This document shows positions 1 through 6,070 of a stretch of DNA of 9,822 nt, piece by piece (within the stretch, counting starts at the first letter, position 1; each line of letters begins with the position of its first letter). This DNA is from an uncultured Desulfuromonadales bacterium. Lineage in GTDB: Bacteria; Desulfobacterota; Desulfuromonadia; Desulfuromonadales; Geopsychrobacteraceae. A program made the translations under genes and the position numbers. Under the pieces are notes generated by a model. That model worked only from the letters and a program-made list of their open reading frames with translations. It was not told where the DNA came from and did no database searches. The DNA lies in the NCBI GenBank assembly GCA_945787295.1, contig CALZHQ010000005.1:56821-66642 (forward strand), in the 5' to 3' direction.

Positions 1-1040
1 TTGAAGGTCCCGGGATGTTTATCGTCAGCGACCCGCAGACCAACAATTCAACCAACAGCTATACCCGTGCCGGTGCTTTCCGCTTTGATTCCGACGGCTA
101 CCTGGTTTCTCCGGAAGGGTTTAACGTCATGGGGTTTCAGCTCGATTCCAGCGGGAACACCTATGGTGATCTGACGCCGATCTGGGCCAACACCCAGACG
201 TTCGCAGCCGCAGGGCCAACGGCCAACCTGACCCTGAATACAAACGTCGATTCTGACTCGGTGGCGATTCCTGGCGGCTTCGATATCACCAACCCGTCGG
301 CCAGCTCGCACTACGCCACCTCGATCCGGATTTTTGACAGTCTCGGCAGCAGCCATTTAATGACCACCTATTTCACCAAGACCTCCACCAATGCCTGGGA
401 ATGGAATTCGGTTCTCGATGGTGCTGAAGTCAACGGTGGAACCCCCGGAACCCTGGAACTGGTCGGTGAAGGAATGCTTGGGTTCGATACCAGCGGCAAC
501 CTCGATCTGACCACCTCCGGCAACGGTATCCCGCTGGCCGCCCCCGGGACATTCACCAGTATCGCAGGGGCCCTCGACTGGGCTAACGGTTCAGTTCAGA
601 CCCAGCAGGTGACGATGGATATGCAGACCACCCAGTACGCCAGCCCTTCGGTGGTGGTCTCTCAGGAGCAGGATGGCTACGGCGTTGGGGCCGTGGTGAA
701 GTTGAGTATCGATGAGGCGGGGAACGTGATCGGCAACTTTTCTAATGGCAACCCGCGGAAACTGATGCAGATCGCCCTGGCCAAGTTCAATAGCACCAAC
801 GGCCTGAAAAAGGACGGCAACAACATCTGGAATGAAAGTGACGCTTCGGGTCCGCCGATTGTCGGCACCGTCGGTTCGGGGGTTGGCAACATCTTCACCA
901 ATGCCCTGGAGTTGTCGAACGTCGACCTGGCCCAGGAGTTCGTCAAGATGATCACCACCCAGCGGGGCTTCTCGGCCAACTCGAAAACCATTACCACCAC
1001 CGACGAGATGCTGGCCGAGGTTATCAACCTGAAACGCTAA
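1..1040 (+). CDS. flgE: Flagellar hook protein FlgE, 3' part (5' end outside window)
   Basis: FlgE polymerises outside the cell into the hook, the flexible joint between rod and filament. The reading frame is open from the first full codon at position 3, giving 345 codons before TAA at 1038-1040. The ATG at 15 is internal, because the residues just before it (EGPG, leading into MFIVSDPQ) match the conserved 'GNGFFIV' block of hook and rod proteins. About 80-100 N-terminal residues therefore lie upstream of the window. Next comes the typical YTRAGAFRFDSDGYLV segment, then a Thr/Ser/Gly-rich middle typical of the surface-exposed hook domains. The C-terminus (LSNVDLAQEFVKMITTQRGF, then TITTTDEMLAEVINLKR) is the heptad-rich D0 helix that packs in the hook core and is characteristic of FlgE. 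A strong terminator follows, so flgE closes its transcription unit. FlgF or FlgG are alternatives, but the length and C-terminus favour FlgE. Confidence 0.95.
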   Translation, partial: EGPGMFIVSDPQTNNSTNSYTRAGAFRFDSDGYLVSPEGFNVMGFQLDSSGNTYGDLTPIWANTQTFAAAGPTANLTLNTNVDSDSVAIPGGFDITNPSASSHYATSIRIFDSLGSSHLMTTYFTKTSTNAWEWNSVLDGAEVNGGTPGTLELVGEGMLGFDTSGNLDLTTSGNGIPLAAPGTFTSIAGALDWANGSVQTQQVTMDMQTTQYASPSVVVSQEQDGYGVGAVVKLSIDEAGNVIGNFSNGNPRKLMQIALAKFNSTNGLKKDGNNIWNESDASGPPIVGTVGSGVGNIFTNALELSNVDLAQEFVKMITTQRGFSANSKTITTTDEMLAEVINLKR

Positions 1041-1074
1041 GTGATTCATCGGTCAAAATCATGACATAAAACTC

Positions 1075-1106
1075 TGCCGCCCCCTTTCCGGGGGCGGCAT
1101 TTTTTT
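1075..1106 (+). terminator. Intrinsic (Rho-independent) terminator after flgE
   Basis: A perfect 10-bp GC-rich stem (TGCCGCCCCC at 1075-1084 paired with GGGGGCGGCA at 1090-1099) closes a 5-nt loop and is followed directly by seven T residues (1100-1106). It lies 34 bp after the flgE stop. It should end most hook-operon transcripts, so that motA onward depends on its own promoter. In the reverse direction the trailing T tract is weak. Confidence 0.95.
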
Positions 1107-1114
1107 GTCTCCGC

Positions 1115-1190
1115 TTTCGTAGTGTTTTTTGTATCTCCTAAGTAGTTGAAAATTAGAAGTAAAAAAAATATTTTCGTAGGTTTTTAGGAG
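1115..1190 (+). promoter_or_regulatory. Candidate upstream activator region of the motA promoter
   Basis: This stretch is AT-rich and non-coding. It holds an 8-bp direct repeat TTTCGTAG (1115-1122 and 1172-1179), each copy followed by a T-run, and a 7-bp inverted repeat CTCCTAA (1135-1141) / TTAGGAG (1184-1190). Between them is an A/T tract (about 1161-1174) likely to be intrinsically bent. Sigma-54 promoters need an AAA+ activator bound upstream and often bent DNA in between, so this is where such sites are expected. The repeats are seen directly; activator binding is inference. I recognise no specific activator consensus. Confidence 0.35.
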
Positions 1191-1206
1191 TGGCGCAGAA
1201 ATTGCT
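1191..1206 (+). promoter_or_regulatory. Sigma-54 (RpoN) -24/-12 promoter for the motA operon
   Basis: The sequence TGGCGCAGAAATTGCT fits the RpoN consensus TGGCACG-N4-TTGCW at 10 of 12 defined positions. The invariant GG (1192-1193) and GC (1204-1205) have the required 10-bp spacing. The predicted transcription start is near 1217, which leaves a leader of about 52 nt before motA. It lies just downstream of the flgE terminator and upstream of the first gene of the cluster, which is where a promoter is needed. Sigma-54 control of flagellar operons is known in many Deltaproteobacteria and other polar flagellates. No convincing sigma-28 or sigma-70 promoter was seen nearby. Confidence 0.8.
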
Positions 1207-1233
1207 AAAACGTTAGTCGGTGCTAAGTTTTAG
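1205..1233 (+). promoter_or_regulatory. Bulged dyad across the motA start site (possible operator)
   Basis: CTAAAAC (1205-1211) is the exact reverse complement of GTTTTAG (1227-1233). Just inside, after one unpaired G (1212), TTAG (1213-1216) pairs with CTAA (1223-1226) around a 6-nt centre. This gives 11 paired positions with a single bulge. The dyad starts inside the -12 element and is centred near the predicted start, so only its right half would be transcribed. A DNA-level operator is therefore more plausible than an RNA hairpin. Which protein binds it, if any, cannot be told. Confidence 0.35.
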
Positions 1234-1234
1234 A

Positions 1235-1262
1235 CGTGATATGTTCACGCCAATTTCAAGGA
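1235..1262 (+). promoter_or_regulatory. motA leader: short hairpin and CsrA-like ribosome binding site
   Basis: A 5-bp hairpin (CGTGA at 1235-1239, TCACG at 1245-1249, 5-nt loop) sits shortly before the motA Shine-Dalgarno sequence AAGGA (1258-1262), which has a 6-nt spacer to the ATG. The SD lies within CAAGGATG (1257-1264), which matches the core of the CsrA/RsmA site (RUACARGGAUGU). A second ANGGA motif is formed by the start codon itself (1269-1273). The motif is visible; CsrA control is inference. Confidence 0.3.
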
Positions 1263-1268
1263 TGAGTC

Positions 1269-2036
1269 ATGGATTTAGCGACAATAGTCGGCCTGGTTGC
1301 AGCTTTTGGACTGATGCTCAGTGCGATCATGCAGGGAGGCTCTCTGCTGATCTTTATCGATATCCCGTCAATAATGATTGTTATCGGTGGGACCATCGGG
1401 ATGTCACTGGTGCACTTTCCCTTCGGCGATATTCTCAGTGCCTTCAAGGTAGCCCGGCATGCGTTCTTCCATAAAAGTGTCTCACCGGTCGATACCATCG
1501 GCAAACTGATCACTTATGCCGGTAAAGCCCGTAAAGAAGGGATTCTGTCGTTGCAGTCGGTGATGAATGAGATCGAAGATGATTTCTTTCTTAAGGGGCT
1601 GCAGATGGCGGTTGACGGCCAGGAACCGGAAGCCCTCAAGGACATGCTGGATAAAGAGATCGAGTATGTCATGGAGCGGCATGATAAGGGGGCGGATATT
1701 TTTTCCACCTTTGCCGCTTATTCGCCGGCGATGGGGATGATCGGAACCCTGATCGGGCTGGTGCAGATGCTGCAGAATATGAGCGATCCCTCTTCTATCG
1801 GTCCGGCGATGGCGATTGCGCTGTTGACCACCTTTTACGGCGCGGTGATCGCAAATATTATTGCCAGCCCGATCTCTGGCAAACTGAAATTGCGCTCGGC
1901 CTGCGAAGTGCTGAACAAGACATTGGTCACCGAAGGGATGAAATCGATCCTCGAAGGTGAAAACCCACGCTTGATGGAGCAGCGGCTGCACGCCTTTGTC
2001 GCTCCTGCAGAACGTGAAAGCAACTTCGGGAAGTAG
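1269..2036 (+). CDS. motA: Flagellar motor stator protein MotA (PomA-like)
   Basis: This 255-residue inner-membrane protein forms a pentamer around a MotB dimer. The complex couples ion flow to torque on the rotor protein FliG. Four membrane segments are visible at about residues 3-22, 30-50, 148-170 and 180-200, with a large cytoplasmic loop between the second and third. Key features are YSPAMGMIGTLIGL (151-164, Pro153), GPAMAIALLTTFYGA (178-192) and Pro201 near the end of the fourth segment. The two prolines correspond to the mechanically important ones of E. coli MotA. Thr160 and Thr187/188 match the ion-path threonines of Na+-driven Vibrio PomA. In the torque loop Arg88 and Lys89 are present, but the usual following Glu is Gln96. 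The length fits PomA-type proteins (about 255) better than E. coli MotA (295). The ATG at 1269 has AAGGA six bases upstream. It is the first gene of the operon and is followed 9 bp later by motB. Confidence 0.97.
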   Translation: MDLATIVGLVAAFGLMLSAIMQGGSLLIFIDIPSIMIVIGGTIGMSLVHFPFGDILSAFKVARHAFFHKSVSPVDTIGKLITYAGKARKEGILSLQSVMNEIEDDFFLKGLQMAVDGQEPEALKDMLDKEIEYVMERHDKGADIFSTFAAYSPAMGMIGTLIGLVQMLQNMSDPSSIGPAMAIALLTTFYGAVIANIIASPISGKLKLRSACEVLNKTLVTEGMKSILEGENPRLMEQRLHAFVAPAERESNFGK

Positions 2037-2045
2037 AGGCTGAAG

Positions 2046-2777
2046 ATGGCGAAGAAAGCGAAAAAACAGCCTGCCGGCGCCCCGATGTGGATGGTCACCT
2101 TTTCTGACATGGTGACCCTGCTGCTGACCTTTTTCGTGCTGTTGCTGTCGATGGCCAACATGGACCAGATCAAATTTAACCAGGCGGCTGATTCCTTGGC
2201 CGGAGCCTTCGGAGTGCTCGGCAGTGCCGATCAGACCTCCGTGTCAACTCCCAAAGTGGTCTCTTATACGCCGATCAATGATGACTTTAACTCACAGGTC
2301 TATCGGCGCTTGAAGACCAAGCTCCGGGAATTGAAGCTGAACAAGAAGGTCAAGCTGGTCAAGGATCGTGGTGCGGTCGTGCTGCGGATTGATGATTCGA
2401 TTCTGTTCGCATCCGGCCAGCAGGTCTTGAATCAGGAAGCCTACCCGGTATTGCGCAAGGTGGCTGAACTGGTTCGTCCCTTGCCGCTGAAACTCAAGGT
2501 TGAGGGGCACACCGATGATCGGGGCGATGAACTGGCCAACTGGGATCTTTCGGTCAGTCGATCGGTTTCGGTGTTACGTTTCCTGGCCGCCAATCAGCTG
2601 ATCCCATTAACCCGGCTGGCGGCAACCGGATACGGTTCGCAGAAACCGCTGTTTCCGAACAACAGTGATCGCGAACGGGCATTGAATCGGCGGGTTGAAT
2701 TTGTCCTCGAAAGTCAGGGCGACCCGTCTCAGGACCTGCCCTACCTGATCGACGCGCGAGATCAGGCCCCTTTTTAG
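2046..2777 (+). CDS. motB: Flagellar motor stator protein MotB (PomB-like), OmpA-type anchor
   Basis: MotB pairs with MotA and anchors the stator to peptidoglycan. The 243-residue product has a Lys-rich cytoplasmic start (1-13), one membrane helix (about 16-37) carrying the essential ion-binding Asp21 in TFSDMVTLLLTFFVLLLSM, and a linker/plug region (38-105). A C-terminal OmpA-like domain (about 112-222) contains EGHTDD (153-158), NWDLSVSRS (165-173) and NRRVEF (214-219), the residues that bind diaminopimelate-type peptidoglycan. The membrane helix looks more like PomB/MotS than E. coli MotB, which suggests Na+ coupling but does not prove it. The start lies 9 bp after motA, with an AGAGG-type SD overlapping the motA stop. 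A 57-bp gap to fliL follows, containing no terminator. Confidence 0.97.
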   Translation: MAKKAKKQPAGAPMWMVTFSDMVTLLLTFFVLLLSMANMDQIKFNQAADSLAGAFGVLGSADQTSVSTPKVVSYTPINDDFNSQVYRRLKTKLRELKLNKKVKLVKDRGAVVLRIDDSILFASGQQVLNQEAYPVLRKVAELVRPLPLKLKVEGHTDDRGDELANWDLSVSRSVSVLRFLAANQLIPLTRLAATGYGSQKPLFPNNSDRERALNRRVEFVLESQGDPSQDLPYLIDARDQAPF

Positions 2778-2834
2778 AGAGATTTTAATTCTGAAGGCAA
2801 ATCTGATGCCGCAGAACTGAAGGAAGGATAACTC

Positions 2835-3323
2835 ATGGCCAAAAAAGATGCAGCGGAACAACCGGAAGAGTCTGGATCAAATATGAAGCTGATCATTATT
2901 GCCGCTGCAGTGGTGCTGCTGATCGGAATCGGGGTCGGGGTCTTTCTGTTCATGGGCGGAGAAGAGGAAAAAATCTCCCCGGAGCAGGAACAGGCCGAAC
3001 TGGAAAAAAAGGCCAAGATGGTTGGTCCGATGGTCAGTATCGATACCTTTATTGTCAATATTATGGATGACGAAGAGAGCCGTTACCTGAAGGCTGCGAT
3101 TACCATCGAAGTCGATGCCCCGGAAGCGGCGGTGGAAGTCAATGAGCGGATGGCCCAGGTCAAAGATGCCATTCTGCTGTTGGTCGGCAACAAAACCTTC
3201 AGTGAATTACAGGACCTGCAAGGCAAAATCCAATTACGCGCCGAATTGATCAACCGGATCAACAGCATTCTGGTCAATGGCAAAGTGAAGCGCATCTATT
3301 TCACCGATTTCGTGGTCCAGTAA
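2835..3323 (+). CDS. fliL: Flagellar basal body-associated protein FliL
   Basis: FliL is a single-pass inner-membrane protein that forms a periplasmic ring around the stator and supports stator engagement and torque under load. The product has 162 residues: a short charged cytoplasmic tail (1-17), one hydrophobic helix (18-40), an acidic Glu-rich linker (43-60) and the periplasmic stomatin-like domain. The protein ends in IYFTDFVVQ, the conserved FliL terminus. The helical stretch around KDAILLLVGNKTFSELQ is also typical. The ATG at 2835 has a strong SD, AGGAAGGA (2821-2828), six bases upstream. Its position between motB and fliM is the standard one and fits its role linking stator and rotor. 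Confidence 0.95.
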   Translation: MAKKDAAEQPEESGSNMKLIIIAAAVVLLIGIGVGVFLFMGGEEEKISPEQEQAELEKKAKMVGPMVSIDTFIVNIMDDEESRYLKAAITIEVDAPEAAVEVNERMAQVKDAILLLVGNKTFSELQDLQGKIQLRAELINRINSILVNGKVKRIYFTDFVVQ

Positions 3324-3334
3324 GGGCTTAGCAC

Positions 3335-4345
3335 GTGGAAAAGATACTCAGCAAAGATGAAATTGCCGACCTGCTCTCTGCAGTCAGGCACGGCGATATC
3401 CAGGTCGATCCGGAAGCGGCCGAACCGGCCAGCCCTGTTGCGGCAGCTACAGCCAGATCTGTCAAGGCAGAGGAATGCAACCTGTTCCGTGCCGATGGCC
3501 CCGAAGGTTGGAAACTGCCCAACTTCGACCTGGTCCTCGACAGCTTCGCGCACAACTACGCAATGTCTCTTTCGACCCGTTTCCAGCGCGCCGTCAGTGT
3601 CAAGCTGGACGCCATGGAATCGATGAGTTTCGACACTCTGCTGCAGCGGCTTTCCGGTCGTGGTGCCATCGGTATTTTGCAGTTTGAGCCACTCAGTGGC
3701 GGTGGGTTGGCTATCTTTGACGAGCAGCTCTCATTTTCCCTGGTCGAGATCGTTCTCGGTGGTTCGTCTGAAAGTGAAATAACCGCTCCGAATCGGCCGA
3801 TGAGCGCCATCGAACTGAATGTCATCCGTGACGTCATCGAGTCGGCCTGCCCCGAACTGAATAAAGGTTTTCAGCAGTTGCAGGAGGTTAAATCCTCGCT
3901 GGTCAAAGTGGTCAGCAACCTGCGATTGCTCAATTTCGTGCTGCCGGATGCCGGTGTCGTTGCGGCCCGTTTCCGGGTTTCTATCGACAGTCTCGAAGGG
4001 GATATCACCCTGGTTTTTCCACAGACAGCTCTTGAACCGCTGCAACGTCAGCAGCAGGAGAAAGTGGTGCCGGTCAGTACGGTACAGAACACCAAGTGGC
4101 GCAAGCTGGTCTGTGAAGAACTGGACCACATGGATGTCGAGATCGAAGCACTGTTTTCGACCCTTTCATTGCGGGTGCGCGACATCCTCAATTTTCAAGT
4201 CGGCGATGTTGTTGAACTCGGCTGTAACCCCGACACGCCACTCCAGGTGTCGGTTGAGGGGCGACCGAAGTTCTACGCAATGGCAGGCGTACAAGCAGGT
4301 AAAAAGGCAATCCGTATCATGGGACGGATTCCTAACGGAGGATAG
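3335..4345 (+). CDS. fliM: Flagellar motor switch protein FliM
   Basis: FliM is the middle layer of the cytoplasmic C-ring. It receives CheY-P and passes the signal to FliG, switching rotation. The product has 336 residues. The start is GTG at 3335, chosen because it opens directly with the conserved N-terminal CheY-binding peptide (EKILSKDEIADLLSAV, residues 2-17) and the next Met is at 94. An AAGGG SD overlaps the fliL stop, with an 8-nt spacer. After a variable Ala/Pro-rich linker (24-45), the middle CheC-like domain covers about 60-245, and a FliN-like SpoA domain about 255-332. At the place of the usual GGxG motif of the middle domain the sequence is GGSSE (142-146), lacking the last Gly. 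The peptide reads EIADLL where E. coli has EIDALL. Both changes look like lineage divergence, since the frame is intact. It is joined without a gap to fliN. Confidence 0.95.
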   Translation: MEKILSKDEIADLLSAVRHGDIQVDPEAAEPASPVAAATARSVKAEECNLFRADGPEGWKLPNFDLVLDSFAHNYAMSLSTRFQRAVSVKLDAMESMSFDTLLQRLSGRGAIGILQFEPLSGGGLAIFDEQLSFSLVEIVLGGSSESEITAPNRPMSAIELNVIRDVIESACPELNKGFQQLQEVKSSLVKVVSNLRLLNFVLPDAGVVAARFRVSIDSLEGDITLVFPQTALEPLQRQQQEKVVPVSTVQNTKWRKLVCEELDHMDVEIEALFSTLSLRVRDILNFQVGDVVELGCNPDTPLQVSVEGRPKFYAMAGVQAGKKAIRIMGRIPNGG

Positions 4346-4348
4346 ATG

Positions 4349-4672
4349 ATGAGCGACATGAATCAGGAAAATGGACAAGAGCTGGCAGCAGCCAGCCAAA
4401 AGGACCTCGAAGGGCGCGGCATCGATCTGTTGCTCGATATCCCTCTGCAGGTTTCGGTGGAAGTTGGTCGGTCGAGGATTCTCGTTCGCGAGCTGCTGCA
4501 GATGCAGGAAGGCACTTTGATCGAGCTCGATAAACTGGCTGGAGAGCCGCTCGACCTCTATGTTAATTCCCGGCTGATTGCCAGGGGGGAAGCGGTGGTG
4601 GTCAACGACAAGTTCGGCCTGCGTCTGACCGATGTGGTCAGCCCGTCAGAGCGGATTGAAAACCTCGGATGA
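4349..4672 (+). CDS. fliN: Flagellar motor switch protein FliN
   Basis: FliN forms the base of the C-ring, helps switching, and recruits the FliH-FliI export ATPase. The product is about 107 residues with a short polar N-terminus and one SpoA domain, seen from LLLDIPLQVSVEVG through LLQMQEGTLIELDKLAGE and LYVNSRLIARGEAVVVNDKF to GLRLTDV. Two ATGs are adjacent (4346 and 4349). The second is preferred because the SD GGAGGA (4337-4342) is six bases from it but only three from the first; the proteins differ by one Met. The SD lies within the end of fliM. The stop overlaps the fliO start in an ATGA arrangement, suggesting coupled translation. The size matches single-domain FliN, not the longer two-part FliY. 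Confidence 0.95.
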   Translation: MSDMNQENGQELAAASQKDLEGRGIDLLLDIPLQVSVEVGRSRILVRELLQMQEGTLIELDKLAGEPLDLYVNSRLIARGEAVVVNDKFGLRLTDVVSPSERIENLG

Positions 4673-5049
4673 AAACGCAACTGCTGAGTATAGTTCTGCT
4701 GCTGACACCGACACTGCTGATGGCGGCGGATAAGCCGGGCGATGTCAGTTTACTGACACCGGCGTTAAAGATGCTTGCTGGGCTGGCCGTTATTGTCGGC
4801 CTGTTGTTGCTCTTTTACGGCCTGAGCCGTAAGGGCTTCAAGTTTCTGCCGCAGCAGCGTGAAGGAGCAATCAAGATTCTCGAAACCAAACCGCTCGGCG
4901 GGAAAAAGTTTCTCTGCCTGGTCTCAGTTCGCGGTGAAGATCTTCTCCTCGGGATGAGTAACGAACGAATCGAATGCCTCAGCAAGCTGCCCCCCCGCAG
5001 TGCTTTTTCCGACACTCTGCAACAGCAACTGGAGGAAGAAGCATCATGA
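4669..5049 (+). CDS. fliO: Flagellar biosynthesis protein FliO
   Basis: FliO is a membrane protein that helps assemble the FliP ring of the export gate and is not itself part of the final core. The product is 126 residues with a hydrophobic N-terminus that looks like a signal peptide (1-19, possible cleavage after LLMA). A membrane helix lies at about 34-52 (ALKMLAGLAVIVGLLLLFYG). A small cytoplasmic domain follows with the typical block GAIKILETKPLGGKKFLCL (67-85) and LLLGMS (92-97). FliO is poorly conserved, so the call rests on this pattern plus its place directly before fliP. It overlaps fliN by 4 bp and fliP by 4 bp (ATGA both times). Confidence 0.9.
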   Translation: MKTQLLSIVLLLTPTLLMAADKPGDVSLLTPALKMLAGLAVIVGLLLLFYGLSRKGFKFLPQQREGAIKILETKPLGGKKFLCLVSVRGEDLLLGMSNERIECLSKLPPRSAFSDTLQQQLEEEAS

Positions 5050-5783
5050 AACTGAAAACTCTCCTGCTGTTGCTGATTCTGCTGTTTCCGGTCACAGTCT
5101 TGGCTCAGGGGCTGCCAACCATTACCGTGGGCATTGGTGAAGCGACCGAACCGGGTGAAGTCTCTACCGCCCTGCAGATTCTGATCGTTCTGACGATTCT
5201 TTCAGTGGCCCCGGCGATTCTATTGATGACCACCGGATTTACCCGGATTGTTATCGTGCTGTCTTTTGTCCGTCAGGCAATGGGCACCCAGCAGGCGCCA
5301 TCGAATCAGATTGTGATAGGTCTCGCTCTGTTCCTGACCTTTTTCGTTATGGCACCGGTCTTTGAGCGGATCAATGAGAATGCCCTGCAACCCTATCTGA
5401 GTAAACAGATCAACCAGGACCAGGCATTGGAACAGGCATTGTTGCCGATGCGTGAATTCATGTTCAGCCAGGTTGGCGAAAAAGATCTGCAACTGCTGGT
5501 CGATATATCCAAATCCCCACAACCGGAAAACCAGGACGACATATCGCTGATGACCCTGATTCCGGCCTTCATGTTGTCTGAATTGAAGCGTGCTTTCCAG
5601 ATGGGTTTTCTGCTGTTTGTCCCGTTCCTGATGATCGATATGATCGTGGCCTCAGTGCTGATGGCGATGGGCATGATGATGCTGCCGCCGATAATTGTCT
5701 CCCTGCCATTTAAAATATTACTCTTCGTCCTGGTTGATGGCTGGACACTGGTGATCGGTTCGCTGGTGCAGAGTTTCGGCTGA
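5046..5783 (+). CDS. fliP: Flagellar type III export gate protein FliP
   Basis: Five FliP subunits form most of the export gate through which rod, hook and filament proteins pass. The product has 245 residues. The ATG at 5046 is chosen over an in-frame ATG at 4974: it starts a clear cleavable signal peptide (MKLKTLLLLLILLFPVTVLA, then Q21), has GGAGGA (5031-5036) at a good distance, and overlaps the fliO stop as ATGA. Conserved blocks are LLMTTGFTRIVIVLSFVRQA (59-78), LFLTFFVMAPVF (95-106), LIPAFMLSELKRAFQMGFLL (171-190) and FVPFLMIDMIVASVLMAMGM (191-210). The Met-rich loop (206-212, MAMGMMM) is the gasket that seals the closed gate. Confidence 0.98.
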   Translation: MKLKTLLLLLILLFPVTVLAQGLPTITVGIGEATEPGEVSTALQILIVLTILSVAPAILLMTTGFTRIVIVLSFVRQAMGTQQAPSNQIVIGLALFLTFFVMAPVFERINENALQPYLSKQINQDQALEQALLPMREFMFSQVGEKDLQLLVDISKSPQPENQDDISLMTLIPAFMLSELKRAFQMGFLLFVPFLMIDMIVASVLMAMGMMMLPPIIVSLPFKILLFVLVDGWTLVIGSLVQSFG

Positions 5784-6052
5784 TGACTCCCGAATTTGTT
5801 GTCGATATCGCACGTCAGGCGATCGAGACCGTGTTGATGGTGGCAGGCCCGATGTTGATTGCGGCCCTGTCGATCGGTTTGGTTATCAGTATTTTTCAGG
5901 CCGCCACCCAGATCAACGAACAGACCATGACCTTCATCCCGAAAATCGTCGGTGTGTTTGTCACCCTGTTGATTTTCGCTCCCTGGATGTTGCAGAAAGC
6001 GACCGGTTTTCTGCTGATGATCTTCGATCGTTTGCCGAATGTCGGTCCTTAA
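5783..6052 (+). CDS. fliQ: Flagellar type III export gate protein FliQ
   Basis: FliQ is the small two-helix subunit (four copies) that wraps the FliP-FliR core of the export gate. The product has 89 residues, the standard family length. The two hydrophobic hairpin segments are at about 16-38 and 50-75, joined by QAATQINEQTMTFIPKI (37-53), the most conserved FliQ stretch. The start shares one base with the fliP stop (TGATG), so translation is almost certainly coupled. Confidence 0.97.
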   Translation: MTPEFVVDIARQAIETVLMVAGPMLIAALSIGLVISIFQAATQINEQTMTFIPKIVGVFVTLLIFAPWMLQKATGFLLMIFDRLPNVGP

Positions 6053-6070
6053 AGGAGTGTAGGAACAGGG

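Noticed and set aside
1235..1249. CRP/FNR-like site (GTGA-N5-TCAC) in the motA leader
   Set aside because: CRP/FNR-type sites have different arm spacing, and this one lies downstream of the predicted start. It is better described as a small hairpin.
1220..1474. 84-codon + strand frame overlapping the start of motA
   Set aside because: It lies almost wholly inside motA in another frame, has no suitable SD, and its translation resembles no family. It is a shadow of motA.
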